Shown here: one piece after another, positions 44,586-54,333 of the stretch
Layout of the letters: each line of letters starts with the position of its first letter
How positions within the stretch are numbered: the stretch's first letter is position 1
Assembly (NCBI RefSeq): GCF_000744415.1
Contig: NZ_JQLW01000012.1
Span: forward strand, 1 to 64,000
Direction of reading: 5' to 3'
Length of the DNA: 64,000 nt
Source: Ghiorsea bivora
GTDB lineage: Bacteria > Pseudomonadota > Zetaproteobacteria > Mariprofundales > Mariprofundaceae
The notes under the pieces: model-generated
Database searches by the model: none
Told to the model about the DNA's origin: nothing
Seen by the model: only the letters and a program-made list of their open reading frames with translations
Translations under genes and position numbers: made by a program

Positions 44586-46364
44586 ATGAATAATCGTTTT
44601 TTTCCCTTGGTCGCCTTGTTGTTATTGGCAAGTTGCGCAAACACAGTTAAACATACGAACGACGCTGTCGCGAATAAAAGCCTAGCACAAACGAAGCCGA
44701 AGCAACATGTTGCGATGCCTTTGGAGCGAATGGATGCCTCCTTCTTATATTTGGCTTACCAGCAATCCATGCAGCAAGGGCAGTTGGGTTTGGCGACACG
44801 TTTCTTAAAAGCCCTGATTAAAAAGGATCCGCATACATTTTCTTTAAAGATAGAGCTTGTGAATTTGTATTTAAATTCTGGGCGTGTTGATCAGGTAGCG
44901 GAAGCATTGCAAGTGATGGAGTCTGTTTCGACTGCGGATATTCAAAGTTTATCTGCCCAAGAACTGTCAGATTATCAATTGCTTTATGCCCGTGTTTTGA
45001 TGCTCAATGGACAGCAACAGCAAGCTGTATTGTTGCTTAAGAATTTATTGCAAACACAACCAAAAAATATTCAGGTACGCCTTCTTTTGGTGCGTATGTA
45101 TGCAAGACAAGGTAAGTTTCAGTACGCACACGGTCTATTGAAAGAAGGTATTAAACTTGTACCTGATGTGCGGCTGTATGAGGCACAAGTTCAATTGTTT
45201 GTGCAGCAAAAGGATTACAAAGCAGCAGATAAAAAGCTGCAAAGTATGCAAGTGAAGTATCCTGATCATGAAGATGTTGTTTTAAAACGCAGTCAACTTG
45301 CAGAGCAGGTTGGTGATGTGCTTAAGGCTGAAAAGTTACTTCAAGCATATATCGATAAACATGGTGCAGATGCTGTGCAGTCTTTTTCGATGCTTGCCAA
45401 CCTTTATGTGAGGCAGGATAGGTTAAAAGAAGCCGTTATTATGTTTAAACACTTGATTCCTTTGACGGCAAATGCAGGCTCTGTATATATGTCTTTAGGT
45501 AAGGTTTATTATCAATTGGCTGAGTTTGAGAAGGCATCTGAGACCTTTGCTCAAGCAGTACAGAAGTTTACACCACAGGCTCCGAAAAAACGGATTTCGG
45601 ACACACAGGCTGCAGCATATTTTTACTGGGCAGCAAGTCTGGAAGCATTGGGGCAAGATAAAGAAGCTGTTTTGGCATATAAAAAATTAAAATCGTATCA
45701 TACGTTTTATGTGGATGCTCAGCTTCGTTTGGCGAGCATGGCAATAGCCAAGGATGAGTTTCAGGCTGCTGAAACAAGGTTGTTGAAGCTTCTTAAGAGC
45801 AATCCGAAACATGTTGCCGTTTATGAAATGCTGTCGAACTTAAGGCTGCAACAAAAGGCATATGCCAAGCTGCTCGAAGAGACTGAGCCTGCCTTAGCCT
45901 TGGCGTTTTCACCTGTGTTGTTATTTAATCGTGCTATTGCTTTAGAAGCGCGTAAAGATTTCAAACATTTGGATGAAACTTTAAGTTTATTGCTGGAGCA
46001 GGATCCCAACCATGCCGAAGCACTCAACTTTTATGGTTATAGTTTGGCAGACCGAGGTGTTCGCCTTGATGATGCTTTGCTTATGGTTCAAAAGGCTCTA
46101 AAACAGAAACCCCAAGATGGTTATTATTTGGATTCTTTGGCATGGGTGTACTTTAAACAAGGGAAGTACCAACAGGCTGTTGATGTACAACGCAAAGCTG
46201 TGGTATTGGTGCCTGATGATGCTGTGATGCAAGAGCATTTGGGCGATATGTTTTGGAAAGCAGGTCAGCATGATGCGGCACGTGAGCGTTGGCAAAAAGC
46301 TTTAGAACTCAAACATGATAACCCGAGTGATGTACAAGGTAAAATTCGTCACGGATTAATGTAA
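44586..46364 (+). CDS. TPR-repeat lipoprotein
   Basis: The 592-residue protein has a lipoprotein signal (LVALLLLASC, lipobox Cys at about residue 17) and about ten tetratricopeptide-like repeats through residue 580, for example ALNFYGYSLADRGVRLDDAL and YLDSLAWVYFKQGKYQQAVD. Such proteins are usually outer-membrane scaffolds. It ends one base into the lolB start, so it is translationally coupled to the lipoprotein-sorting gene, a pairing seen in several proteobacteria. Confidence 0.9.
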   Translation: MNNRFFPLVALLLLASCANTVKHTNDAVANKSLAQTKPKQHVAMPLERMDASFLYLAYQQSMQQGQLGLATRFLKALIKKDPHTFSLKIELVNLYLNSGRVDQVAEALQVMESVSTADIQSLSAQELSDYQLLYARVLMLNGQQQQAVLLLKNLLQTQPKNIQVRLLLVRMYARQGKFQYAHGLLKEGIKLVPDVRLYEAQVQLFVQQKDYKAADKKLQSMQVKYPDHEDVVLKRSQLAEQVGDVLKAEKLLQAYIDKHGADAVQSFSMLANLYVRQDRLKEAVIMFKHLIPLTANAGSVYMSLGKVYYQLAEFEKASETFAQAVQKFTPQAPKKRISDTQAAAYFYWAASLEALGQDKEAVLAYKKLKSYHTFYVDAQLRLASMAIAKDEFQAAETRLLKLLKSNPKHVAVYEMLSNLRLQQKAYAKLLEETEPALALAFSPVLLFNRAIALEARKDFKHLDETLSLLLEQDPNHAEALNFYGYSLADRGVRLDDALLMVQKALKQKPQDGYYLDSLAWVYFKQGKYQQAVDVQRKAVVLVPDDAVMQEHLGDMFWKAGQHDAARERWQKALELKHDNPSDVQGKIRHGLM

Positions 46365-46876
46365 TGTTTAAGTATGGGCTACAGCTTTTTTTATTACTAT
46401 TAGTAACCACGAGCTGTGTAAAGCACAGCAATACACTGCAAGATTTTGAACCGATTACAACTTTTTCGGGGCGTTTGTTGGTGATAAGCCCTGAAAAACG
46501 CTTTCAAGTGGATGTAGACTGGCAAGGTACGTCTGAAAAAGGTCAGCTTCGTTTAACACATGGTTTGTCGGGGCGAGTTGTAGATGTTGCATGGCTGGGT
46601 CATCGGATGCGTTGGCGTGATAGTTCGCAAACCCAACAGTGGCGCGATCTTTCAGAAAAAGGTTTGTTGGATATGGGTGTGTTACTGCCACCTTGGACTT
46701 TGGCTAAGGTGTTTGCGAGAAAGATGCCGCCAAGCATGAAGGCGAAAGGGAATCATGTTTGGCAAGGGGTTTGGGGTGTTGTGCCATTAAAAATAAAGTG
46801 GGTTGGCGGGCAACGGCGCGTTGAGATTACGGATATGAAACATGGGCGGCGTGCGGTGGTTATCTTCAATGAGTAA
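46364..46876 (+). CDS. lolB: Outer-membrane lipoprotein receptor LolB
   Basis: The 170-residue protein has a lipobox signal (LLLLVTTSC) and the LolB half-barrel: TTFSGRLLVISPEKRFQVDV with WQGTSEKGQLRLTHGLSG, and LPPWTLAKVF. LolB accepts lipoproteins from LolA and inserts them in the outer membrane. Position directly before ispE matches the conserved lolB-ispE order. It overlaps both neighbours by a few bases. Confidence 0.88.
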   Translation: MFKYGLQLFLLLLVTTSCVKHSNTLQDFEPITTFSGRLLVISPEKRFQVDVDWQGTSEKGQLRLTHGLSGRVVDVAWLGHRMRWRDSSQTQQWRDLSEKGLLDMGVLLPPWTLAKVFARKMPPSMKAKGNHVWQGVWGVVPLKIKWVGGQRRVEITDMKHGRRAVVIFNE

Positions 46877-47750
46877 AGTATATCCTGCCCCAGCTAAAGT
46901 GAATTTGCATCTGGCTGTTACAGGTGTAACAGATCATGGTTACCATACGCTGGATACGAGTTTTGTTTATGTGGATGTTGGGGATTCCTTAACGATTGTT
47001 TTGTCTGAAGATTTGGATGTTTGTTGTAGTGATGACACATTAAGTGGTGAGCAAAACTTGGTCTATCAAGTTTTATCCGCTTTCAGGCGCGAACATCAAG
47101 TCAATGCGGGTTTAGATGTATTTATAGATAAGAAGCTACCTGCCATGGCAGGTTTAGGTGGTGGTTCATCAGATGCTGCAACAGCATTGTGGGTGGCGAA
47201 TCAATTATGGAAAGTACATTGCACAGTAGAGGAATTGATTGATTTTTCAGTGCTTTTTGGTGCAGATATTCCATGCTTTTTATTTGGTAAAGCAAGTCAG
47301 GCCTATGGGGTAGGTGAAAAACTATCGGTTTATAAGGGTGTTGTTCCGCGGCAAAATATTGTGCTGGCATGGCCTGGAGAAGGGGTCTCAACTGCAGCGG
47401 CATTTACCCACTTTGATCAAAATGAATTTCATGCATTGACGGACGAAAAAACAGTCGCTACAGTGCGCGCCCGTTCGGGTGCTGCAAGTTTTGATTTAGG
47501 TTATAACGACTTAGAAAAGAGTGCAGCTACTTTATGTTCACCGTTGTTGGCGATGTTAACAACCATGAAAGAGAAGTCGGAACGGGCATGGATGAGTGGA
47601 AGTGGGTCGGCTTGTGTAGCGGTTTGTCATTCATCCAAACAAGCTTATGCGCTTGCAAAATATTTGCAAAAACATAAGCTCGCTACTTGGATTCATACGG
47701 GTCATTTTTTACCGGAGCATCCATTGTTAGCATGTAAAATTGGGGCGTAG
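46869..47750 (+). CDS. ispE: 4-diphosphocytidyl-2-C-methyl-D-erythritol kinase
   Basis: The GHMP kinase of about 293 residues starts SKVYPAPAKVNLHLAVTGVT, has the ATP loop LPAMAGLGGGSSDAATALWV and the C-terminal MSGSGSACVAV. It phosphorylates CDP-methylerythritol in the same pathway as ispH. The start ATG at 46869 lies in the lolB end; the longer ORF from 46842 is not supported. The last three codons and the TAG stop (47748-47750) lie inside the tRNA-Gln gene. Confidence 0.96.
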   Translation: MSKVYPAPAKVNLHLAVTGVTDHGYHTLDTSFVYVDVGDSLTIVLSEDLDVCCSDDTLSGEQNLVYQVLSAFRREHQVNAGLDVFIDKKLPAMAGLGGGSSDAATALWVANQLWKVHCTVEELIDFSVLFGADIPCFLFGKASQAYGVGEKLSVYKGVVPRQNIVLAWPGEGVSTAAAFTHFDQNEFHALTDEKTVATVRARSGAASFDLGYNDLEKSAATLCSPLLAMLTTMKEKSERAWMSGSGSACVAVCHSSKQAYALAKYLQKHKLATWIHTGHFLPEHPLLACKIGA

Positions 47751-47815
47751 CCAAGCGGTAAGGCAGCGGGTTTTGATCCCGTCATGCGCAGGTTCGAATC
47801 CTGCCGCCCCAGCCA
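47741..47815 (+). tRNA. tRNA-Gln (anticodon TTG)
   Basis: The cloverleaf is complete: acceptor TGGGGCG/CGCCCCA (47741-47747, 47805-47811), D arm GCC/GGC, anticodon stem GCGGG/CCCGT with loop TTTTGAT and anticodon TTG at 47773-47775, T arm GCAGG-TTCGAAT-CCTGC, discriminator G and an encoded CCA (47813-47815). The first ten bases overlap the end of ispE. The lolB-ispE-tRNA-Gln-prs order is widely conserved. Confidence 0.97.
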
Positions 47816-47869
47816 TTTTATGACTGACGTTTTTTGATTGATGTGTCGTTTAGACGGAGGCTCTCTCTG

Positions 47870-48823
47870 ATGAGCAATGTTAAAAAGTTCCGCTTGTTTT
47901 CAGGTACTTCAAACCCTAAGTTAGCAGCAGATATGTGCACGCATATTGGTATGCCACTGGGCGAGATGCATATTCAAAGCTTTTCTGATGGTGAGATTTT
48001 CCTCCAATACCAAGAAACGATCCGAGGTTTGGATGTTTTCTTCTTACAGAGTACGTCAGTACCTGCCAATGATAACTTGATGGAACTTTTGATTGCTATT
48101 GACGCGGCTAAACGCGCATCAGCACGACAAATTTGTGCGGTGATTCCGTATTTTGGTTATGCAAGGCAAGATAGGAAAAGTGCGGGTCGTACGCCGATTT
48201 CGGCCAAGTTGGTTGCTGATATGTTAACCACTGCAGGTGTAACTCGCGTGTTAACCATGGATTTACATGCAACACAAATTCAAGGTTTCTTTAATATCCC
48301 TGTGGATAATATTTTTGCAGCACCATTGTTTGCCAAGGATATTCGTGATCATTCTACAGCTGAAGATGATGTTATTGTTGTTTCTCCAGATGTGGGTGGT
48401 GTGGTTAGAGCAAGAGCTTTGGCGAAAAGTTTGCATGTTGATATTGCCATTGTTGATAAACGACGCCCGGCACCCAATGTGGCGAAAGTAATGAATATTA
48501 TTGGTGATGTTGAAGGTAAACATTGCATACTTGTGGATGATATTGTAGATACAGCAGGTACAATTTGTGGTGCGGCAGATGCATTGATGGAGCGCGGTGC
48601 AACCAAGGTAACAGCTTATGCAACACATGGTGTATTGTCAGGGCCAGCTGCTGAGCGTATCTCAGCATCAGCTATGCATGAGCTTGTTATTACGGATAGT
48701 ATTGCACAACCTCAGGCTATTCTGGATACAGGTAAAGTACGTGTATTGTCTATTGGTTCACTGATGGGTGAAGCGATTATGCGTATATATGATGCGCGTT
48801 CGATTAGTAGTCTTTATAACTGA
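47870..48823 (+). CDS. prs: Ribose-phosphate pyrophosphokinase
   Basis: The protein of about 317 residues has RLFSGTSNPKLAADMCTHIG, the catalytic flexible-loop region YFGYARQDRKSAGRTPISAK, VVSPDVGGVVRARALAK and the PRPP loop CILVDDIVDTAGTICGAADA. It makes PRPP from ribose-5-phosphate and ATP for purine, pyrimidine, His and Trp synthesis. GGAGG about 9 bases upstream supports the ATG at 47870; the ORF start at 47834 lacks one. Confidence 0.97.
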   Translation: MSNVKKFRLFSGTSNPKLAADMCTHIGMPLGEMHIQSFSDGEIFLQYQETIRGLDVFFLQSTSVPANDNLMELLIAIDAAKRASARQICAVIPYFGYARQDRKSAGRTPISAKLVADMLTTAGVTRVLTMDLHATQIQGFFNIPVDNIFAAPLFAKDIRDHSTAEDDVIVVSPDVGGVVRARALAKSLHVDIAIVDKRRPAPNVAKVMNIIGDVEGKHCILVDDIVDTAGTICGAADALMERGATKVTAYATHGVLSGPAAERISASAMHELVITDSIAQPQAILDTGKVRVLSIGSLMGEAIMRIYDARSISSLYN

Positions 48824-48932
48824 GCGCAGTAAAAACTTTCTTTTCCTTTCTTTTTGGCTATATTGTGCGAAATAAGCATGGTCTCTTTTTTATATGGAGC
48901 AGCTTGATTTCACCATACCAAAGGAGCTTCTA

Positions 48933-49838
48933 GTGGTAAAACAACGCACACTTGACCACGCGATTCGCTGCAGTGGTATAGGCTTACATTCAGGTAAAAA
49001 AATTGAGCTTGTATTGAGTCCTGCCGATGTAGACACAGGTATTGTGTTTGTGCGTTCAGATTTGGGCGTTGAAATTAAAGGGCATGTTGACTCAGTTGTA
49101 GACACTCGCCTATGTACCACGATTGGTCATGGCGAGGCGACAATTGCTACGGTAGAACATATTATGTCAGCATTGGCTGGCTTGGGTATTGATAATGCTC
49201 GTATTGAGGTGAGTGGCGCTGAAGTTCCTGTGATGGATGGCTCAGCTTCACCTTTTATTTTTCTCATTCAGTGCGCAGGTATTGTTGAGCAAGATAAAGC
49301 AAAAAAAGTATTGCGGATTAAAAAACGTGTAAGCATTGAAGAGGATGATAAATCTTGTGCTTTATACCCTGCATCAGGTTTCCGTGTAGCTTACCATTTG
49401 GATTATGACCACCCTTTACTGACGGACTGTAAAGTAAGTTTTGATTTTTCAAGACAAGGTTATGCGCGAGAAGTGAGTCGGGCGCGAACGTTTGGTTTTA
49501 TTCATGAAGTTGAGGCGTTACAAAAAGCAGGTTTGGCGCTTGGTGGCTCCATGGATAATGCTGTTGTGTTGGATAAATACGGTGTGCTTAATGAAGGTGG
49601 CTTGCGTTATGTGGATGAATGTGCGCGCCACAAAGTATTAGATACTGTCGGTGATTTGTTTTTAGCGGGTTATCCTATTGTTGGTGCCTTTGAAGGTGTG
49701 CGCAGTGGGCATGCGATGAATTGTCAGATTGTAAAAGCTTTGCTTGCCGATGAAACTGCATGGAGCATTGAAGAGCTTGAAGATACAGTATCTCAACCCG
49801 CTGAGGTCACAGCTTCTACCTTACCACTAGCCACTTAA
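48933..49838 (+). CDS. lpxC: UDP-3-O-acyl-N-acetylglucosamine deacetylase
   Basis: The protein of about 301 residues has the LpxC zinc histidines in VEHIMSALAGLGIDNARIEV and in the C-terminal RHKVLDTVGDLFLAG, plus VPVMDGSASPFIF. It is the committed step of lipid A synthesis and a validated essential enzyme in Gram-negatives. The ORF reaches back to 48894, but AAGGAG at 48921-48926 places the start at GTG 48933, giving MVKQRTLDHAIRCSGIGLHS, aligned with other LpxC N-termini. Confidence 0.96.
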   Translation: MVKQRTLDHAIRCSGIGLHSGKKIELVLSPADVDTGIVFVRSDLGVEIKGHVDSVVDTRLCTTIGHGEATIATVEHIMSALAGLGIDNARIEVSGAEVPVMDGSASPFIFLIQCAGIVEQDKAKKVLRIKKRVSIEEDDKSCALYPASGFRVAYHLDYDHPLLTDCKVSFDFSRQGYAREVSRARTFGFIHEVEALQKAGLALGGSMDNAVVLDKYGVLNEGGLRYVDECARHKVLDTVGDLFLAGYPIVGAFEGVRSGHAMNCQIVKALLADETAWSIEELEDTVSQPAEVTASTLPLAT

Positions 49839-49914
49839 ACCTTTTGAGCACTCGCTCAAGTGTATAATGCATTTAATAGTCAACAATAAGTAACTTCGCT
49901 GTTACGCTTGCCCC

Positions 49915-50691
49915 ATGACTGAACAACCTTTAACAGAACAAATTTCAACAGAACAAACGCATTTTGGCTTTGAAACTGTCGCGGCAGATGAGAAAGCAGG
50001 TAAAGTCATGGAAGTTTTTTCTTCTGTTGCTTACAAATACGATATTATGAATGATGTGATGAGCGGTGGTATGCATCGCTTGTGGAAACGAAGTTTTATT
50101 GCTAAGGCAGTGTTGCCAAAAGGTGGCAGGGCTTTGGATGTAGCCGCAGGTTCAGGTGATATCGCTATTGGTTTGTTAAATAAGGTCAATCGTCAAGCAA
50201 GTGTTGTTTTAACAGACCTGAATGGCCCTATGCTTCACGAAGGGGCGAGGCGCACTTTAGATGAGGGTTTGTTACCAGGCATAGCAGACTGCATTCAATC
50301 GGATGGTACCAAGCTTCCATTTGCGGATAACAGTTTTGATTTGGTGACCATTGCTTTTGGTATTCGTAATTTTGTGGATGTACCTGCTGGTCTGGCAGAG
50401 TTTTACCGTGTACTCAAACCTGGTGGCCAGTTTATGTGTTTGGAATTTTCTAAACCTGTTTTACCTATGCTTGATGTTATTTATGATACCTACTCTTTTA
50501 ATGTCATCCCTGCTATGGGTGAAATGATTACGGGAGATAGAGACTCGTACCAATACCTTGTAGAATCTATTCGTCGTTTTCCAGACCAAAAGCGTTTTGA
50601 GAAGTGGATTAAACAAGCGGGTTTTTCTTTGGTGCGGCATGACAATATGACGGGTGGTGTTGTGGCAATGCATAGGGGTTATAAAGTATGA
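49915..50691 (+). CDS. ubiE: Ubiquinone/menaquinone C-methyltransferase UbiE
   Basis: The 258-residue protein has the family signature FSSVAYKYDIMNDVMSGGMH, SAM loop ALDVAAGSGDIAIGLL, and LVTIAFGIRNFVDVPAGLAE with FYRVLKPGGQFMCLEFSKP. It C-methylates the benzoquinol ring in ubiquinone synthesis (and menaquinone where present). The first 20 residues are a Thr/Glu/Gln-rich extension. It is coupled to ubiJ by a 4-bp overlap. Confidence 0.96.
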   Translation: MTEQPLTEQISTEQTHFGFETVAADEKAGKVMEVFSSVAYKYDIMNDVMSGGMHRLWKRSFIAKAVLPKGGRALDVAAGSGDIAIGLLNKVNRQASVVLTDLNGPMLHEGARRTLDEGLLPGIADCIQSDGTKLPFADNSFDLVTIAFGIRNFVDVPAGLAEFYRVLKPGGQFMCLEFSKPVLPMLDVIYDTYSFNVIPAMGEMITGDRDSYQYLVESIRRFPDQKRFEKWIKQAGFSLVRHDNMTGGVVAMHRGYKV

Positions 50692-51344
50692 GTGTGATGT
50701 TTTTACCCTTAAAGCTGATACCAGTGCCCGTACAATGCGTGGTTTTGGCTTCTGTATTGCAGGTATTCTTTAAAGATAATCAAGAATTGGCTTCAACTTT
50801 AGATGATTTAGAAGGTAAAGTTTTTCGTGTGTTTATTAAAGATACGGGTGCTGTGTTATTCATTGGTTTTAAAGCTGGTACGGTGTGGGTACACCCATCT
50901 TCAGAGCAACGGCCCGATGTGAAAATTGAGTCCACAGTCACTGGTTTTGCACGCCTTAGTTTTGCCAAGGAAGACCCTGATGCATTGGTGATGCAGCAAG
51001 TATTGAAGTTATCGGGTGATTCACAAGCCATGTTATTATTTCAAAAGCTATTGCATGAGCTGGATTTGGATTGGGAGTTTGAGCTTAGACGTGCTTTTGG
51101 TGATTTCTTTGGCCGTAAAGTTGCCAAAGCTGCTTACGGTCTGATTGATGCAGAGAAGAAAATGCGTGAACAATCCACCAAGTTGATTGACCATGCATTG
51201 CGCAGCATGGATACACCATCTGCAGAAAACTTGCAGCTTTGGCAAGCGGGTGTGGAATCGGTTGCCAGAAAGGTGAATAAATTGCAGCGCCAGTTGGATA
51301 AGTTGGAACATAAGATGCAACAAGCTCAACAAGAGAAGGTATGA
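50688..51344 (+). CDS. ubiJ: SCP2-domain ubiquinone biosynthesis accessory factor
   Basis: The 218-residue protein has an N-terminal SCP2-like lipid-binding domain (residues about 30-115: GKVFRVFIKDTGAVLFIGFK, VKIESTVTGFARL) and a C-terminal coiled coil (VARKVNKLQRQLDKLEHKMQ). UbiJ binds hydrophobic intermediates for the Ubi metabolon. Its identity is reinforced by the conserved ubiE-ubiJ-ubiB order with 4-bp overlaps on both sides. Confidence 0.92.
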   Translation: MSVMFLPLKLIPVPVQCVVLASVLQVFFKDNQELASTLDDLEGKVFRVFIKDTGAVLFIGFKAGTVWVHPSSEQRPDVKIESTVTGFARLSFAKEDPDALVMQQVLKLSGDSQAMLLFQKLLHELDLDWEFELRRAFGDFFGRKVAKAAYGLIDAEKKMREQSTKLIDHALRSMDTPSAENLQLWQAGVESVARKVNKLQRQLDKLEHKMQQAQQEKV

Positions 51345-52936
51345 TATTTAAAGGGCTACGTCGCAATATTCGACTACTGTATATTATTCATGTTTTAGCC
51401 ACGCATGGTTTGGCGGCGATTGCGGTTCGCTTGCATTTATTTAGCCCTTATATTTGGTTTATTAGTTTGTTTAGTTCCGAGTACAAACCCAAAGAACTGG
51501 GTGTGCAGATTCGTTTAGCATTGGAGCGCCTTGGCCCTAGTTTTATTAAGTTTGGACAGATGTTATCAACAAGGGTGGATTTATTGCCTTTGGATGTAGC
51601 TATGGAGTTGAAAAAACTGCAAGATAATGTGCCGCCTGAGTCTTTTGATGTGATTCACTGCTTGCTGAATAAGGCATATAAACGTGAGGCTATTGGTGCA
51701 GATGGTGTGTTTGCTAGCTTTGATGAGCAACCTGTAGCTGCGGCATCCATCGCCCAAGTACACTTTGCGACATTACACAATGGACAAGATGTCGCAGTAA
51801 AAATTCGCCGCCCACATATTGACCGCACGATTGAAGCTGACTTGTCTATTTTACGTATGTTGGCGAACCTGTTTGATCGTTATTTTCCTGAATATGAACG
51901 CCTAAAAGCACCGCAGGTTGTCGAAGAGTTTGGGGTGACTATTTTGGGTGAGTTAAACTTACGCTCAGAAGGTGCACATGCCAGTCGCTTTGCGGATCAA
52001 CTGGCGGATATTGAAGGTGTGGGTGTACCCCAAGTCTTCTGGGATTTTACCAATCAAGGGGTGTTGGTTACTGAGCGTATTCATGGCACGCCCATCGATG
52101 AGCGGGATAAACTTATTGCGGCAGGGCATGATTCGCTGACCTTGTGTAAGAATTTGCAAAATATGTTTTTCCATATGGTGTTTGTGGATGGTTATTTTCA
52201 TGCAGATTTACACCCAGGTAATATTTTTGTGTCGGATAAAGGTGAAATCTTGCTTGTAGATTTTGGTATTGTGGGTCGGTTGGAAATGCAAAGCAGGGTT
52301 TACCTTGCAGACATGATGTTAGCTTTTCTGAAGCAAGACTATAAACGTGCGGCAGAAGTGCATATTGAGGCGGGTTATGTGCCTTATGATACGGATGTAT
52401 CTGCTTTTGAGGATGCTTTAAGAGAAATTGCTGTGCCTATTTTTAACCGCCCGCTCAAAGATATTTCTTTGGCAGAATTATTGTTTTATTTGTTTGCTGT
52501 AACGGAACGTTTCCAAATGGAAACACAACCGCAATTGTTGTTGTTACAAAAAAGTATGGTGGTGATTGAAGGGGTAACACGTGAGTTGCACCCCGAGATT
52601 AATATTTGGGAATTGGCAAAACCATTGATTTCAAGTTGGGCGATGGAGCATTTGGGTCCCAAAGGTAAAACCCAGCGTTTAATCAAAGATAGCAAACATT
52701 ATATCCATGCGTGGATGCAATTGCCCAGTGAAATCAATGCACACTTCGCACAATTAAACAGACGTTTTCCAGAACGACAAAGTGGTATAAACCTATTTGC
52801 TTTATTGCCTGTTCTTGCAGTTTTATTGGGTGGTGTGCTTGCGGGTTTGTTTTGGACGCAAGCTTGGAACTCTCCACCACTTCTCTCATCTGCTGCTTTG
52901 ATTACTTTGGGTTTATGGTTGCAATGGCGTAAGTAA
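51341..52936 (+). CDS. ubiB: ABC1/ADCK-like kinase required for ubiquinone synthesis
   Basis: The 531-residue protein has the UbiB family features: the KxGQ motif in LGPSFIKFGQMLSTRVDLLP, the Ala-rich nucleotide loop AAASIAQVHFA, invariant Lys in VAVKIRRPHI, catalytic FHADLHPGNIFV and the DFG in LVDFGIVGRL. Two C-terminal membrane helices (about 485-530) anchor it. UbiB is an atypical ATPase that helps extract quinone intermediates. It is convergent with fumC, with only 5 bp between stops. Confidence 0.97.
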   Translation: MIFKGLRRNIRLLYIIHVLATHGLAAIAVRLHLFSPYIWFISLFSSEYKPKELGVQIRLALERLGPSFIKFGQMLSTRVDLLPLDVAMELKKLQDNVPPESFDVIHCLLNKAYKREAIGADGVFASFDEQPVAAASIAQVHFATLHNGQDVAVKIRRPHIDRTIEADLSILRMLANLFDRYFPEYERLKAPQVVEEFGVTILGELNLRSEGAHASRFADQLADIEGVGVPQVFWDFTNQGVLVTERIHGTPIDERDKLIAAGHDSLTLCKNLQNMFFHMVFVDGYFHADLHPGNIFVSDKGEILLVDFGIVGRLEMQSRVYLADMMLAFLKQDYKRAAEVHIEAGYVPYDTDVSAFEDALREIAVPIFNRPLKDISLAELLFYLFAVTERFQMETQPQLLLLQKSMVVIEGVTRELHPEINIWELAKPLISSWAMEHLGPKGKTQRLIKDSKHYIHAWMQLPSEINAHFAQLNRRFPERQSGINLFALLPVLAVLLGGVLAGLFWTQAWNSPPLLSSAALITLGLWLQWRK

Positions 52937-52941
52937 ACAGT

Positions 52942-54333
52942 TCAGGCATGCGGGTTTAACATTGATCTTGGGTCAAGCAATGTGTCCAACTCTGCAATGG
53001 GTAATATCTGTTCATCAATACATAACTGACGCACGGTTTTACCTTCTTTAACGGCTCTTTTTGCAATATCCGATGCCTTGTCATAACCAATGACAGGGGC
53101 AAGGGAAGTGACCATGCTCATGCTCCATTCAATTTGCTGCTCACACTTTTCAATATTAGCAGTTAAACCGACAATACATTTGTCTGTAAACATGATGGCG
53201 GCATTGGCAAGGATCTCTTCAGACTCAAGTAGATTATGTGCCATCATGGGTAACATCACATTCAAATCCAATAACCCTGATGCACCACCAAAGGTGATAG
53301 CGGCGTCATTTCCAATCACTTGCGCACAAACTTGCGCCATAGATTCGGCAATCACAGGGTTGACCTTACCTGGCATAATCGATGAACCAGGCTGAACAGC
53401 AGGCACAGATATTTCGGCAATGCCACAGCGAGGGCCCATGTTTAACAAACGTACATCATTGGCGATTTTCACCAAGGACACAGCGACTGTTTTCAGTGCA
53501 CCCGAAAGTTCTACGGCAGCATCTTGGGCGGCTTGGGCTTCAAAATGATTAGAGGCTTCATGAAAATCAATGCCATAACTTTCGGATAAGGTGACTGCCA
53601 TTGTTTTGCCAAAATCAGGATGGGTATTTAAACCCGTGCCCACAGCAGTGCCACCTTGGGCAAGTTCTGTGATACGTGGTAAACAAGACTCTAAACGTGT
53701 TATGCCAAGCTCGATTTGCCTTGCCCAACCTGAAATTTCTTGTCCCAAAGTGATAGGCGTTGCATCCATTAAATGGGTGCGCCCAATTTTGACCACATCC
53801 TTATTTTGAGTGGCTTTGTCTAGCAAAGCAGTATGCAAATGTTGTAATGCGGGTATCAATTGATGTACCAATACATCGGCTGCAGCCAGATGAATCGCTG
53901 TGGGAATCACATCATTGGAAGATTGCCCCATATTGATGTGGTCGTTGGGGTGAATGTTTGCGCCTTTGTTGAGCTGTGCGCAGCGGGAAGCAATCACTTC
54001 GTTGGCGTTCATATTGGTGGATGTACCTGAGCCTGTTTGGAAAATATCGAGCACAAAATGTGCATCCCACTTGCCTTGAGCAACTTCTAAGGCCGCTTGT
54101 TGAATAAGTTCTGCTTGTTTGTCATCAAGTTTTCCAAGTTTGACGTTTACAATTGCGGCTGCAGTTTTGATTTGCCCCAGAGCTTTGATGAATACACGCG
54201 GGAATCGCAGATTAGAAACGGGAAAGTTTTCTACGGCACGCGCAGTGCTTGCGCCATACATTGCCGTAGAAGGGACTTGCATTTCACCCATGGAGTCGGT
54301 CTCGATGCGGGTATGTGTATTTGTTGTGGTCAT
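52942..54333 (-). CDS. fumC: Class II fumarate hydratase
   Basis: The protein of about 463 residues has the fumarase/aspartase loop GSSIMPGKVNPVIAESMAQV, the substrate region TGSGTSTNMNANEVIASRCA and KIGRTHLMDATPITLGQEIS. It is the iron-free, oxygen-stable fumarase of the TCA cycle. GGAGAG six bases before the ATG at 54333 fixes the start; it overlaps the SpoIIE phosphatase stop by 4 bp. It is the last gene of the minus-strand operon that begins with the DUF1538 protein. Confidence 0.97.
   Translation of the reverse strand: MTTTNTHTRIETDSMGEMQVPSTAMYGASTARAVENFPVSNLRFPRVFIKALGQIKTAAAIVNVKLGKLDDKQAELIQQAALEVAQGKWDAHFVLDIFQTGSGTSTNMNANEVIASRCAQLNKGANIHPNDHINMGQSSNDVIPTAIHLAAADVLVHQLIPALQHLHTALLDKATQNKDVVKIGRTHLMDATPITLGQEISGWARQIELGITRLESCLPRITELAQGGTAVGTGLNTHPDFGKTMAVTLSESYGIDFHEASNHFEAQAAQDAAVELSGALKTVAVSLVKIANDVRLLNMGPRCGIAEISVPAVQPGSSIMPGKVNPVIAESMAQVCAQVIGNDAAITFGGASGLLDLNVMLPMMAHNLLESEEILANAAIMFTDKCIVGLTANIEKCEQQIEWSMSMVTSLAPVIGYDKASDIAKRAVKEGKTVRQLCIDEQILPIAELDTLLDPRSMLNPHA

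Noticed and set aside
48894-48932. Upstream ATG as the lpxC start
   Set aside because: No ribosome site precedes it, while AAGGAG with ideal spacing precedes GTG 48933, which also aligns with known LpxC N-termini.
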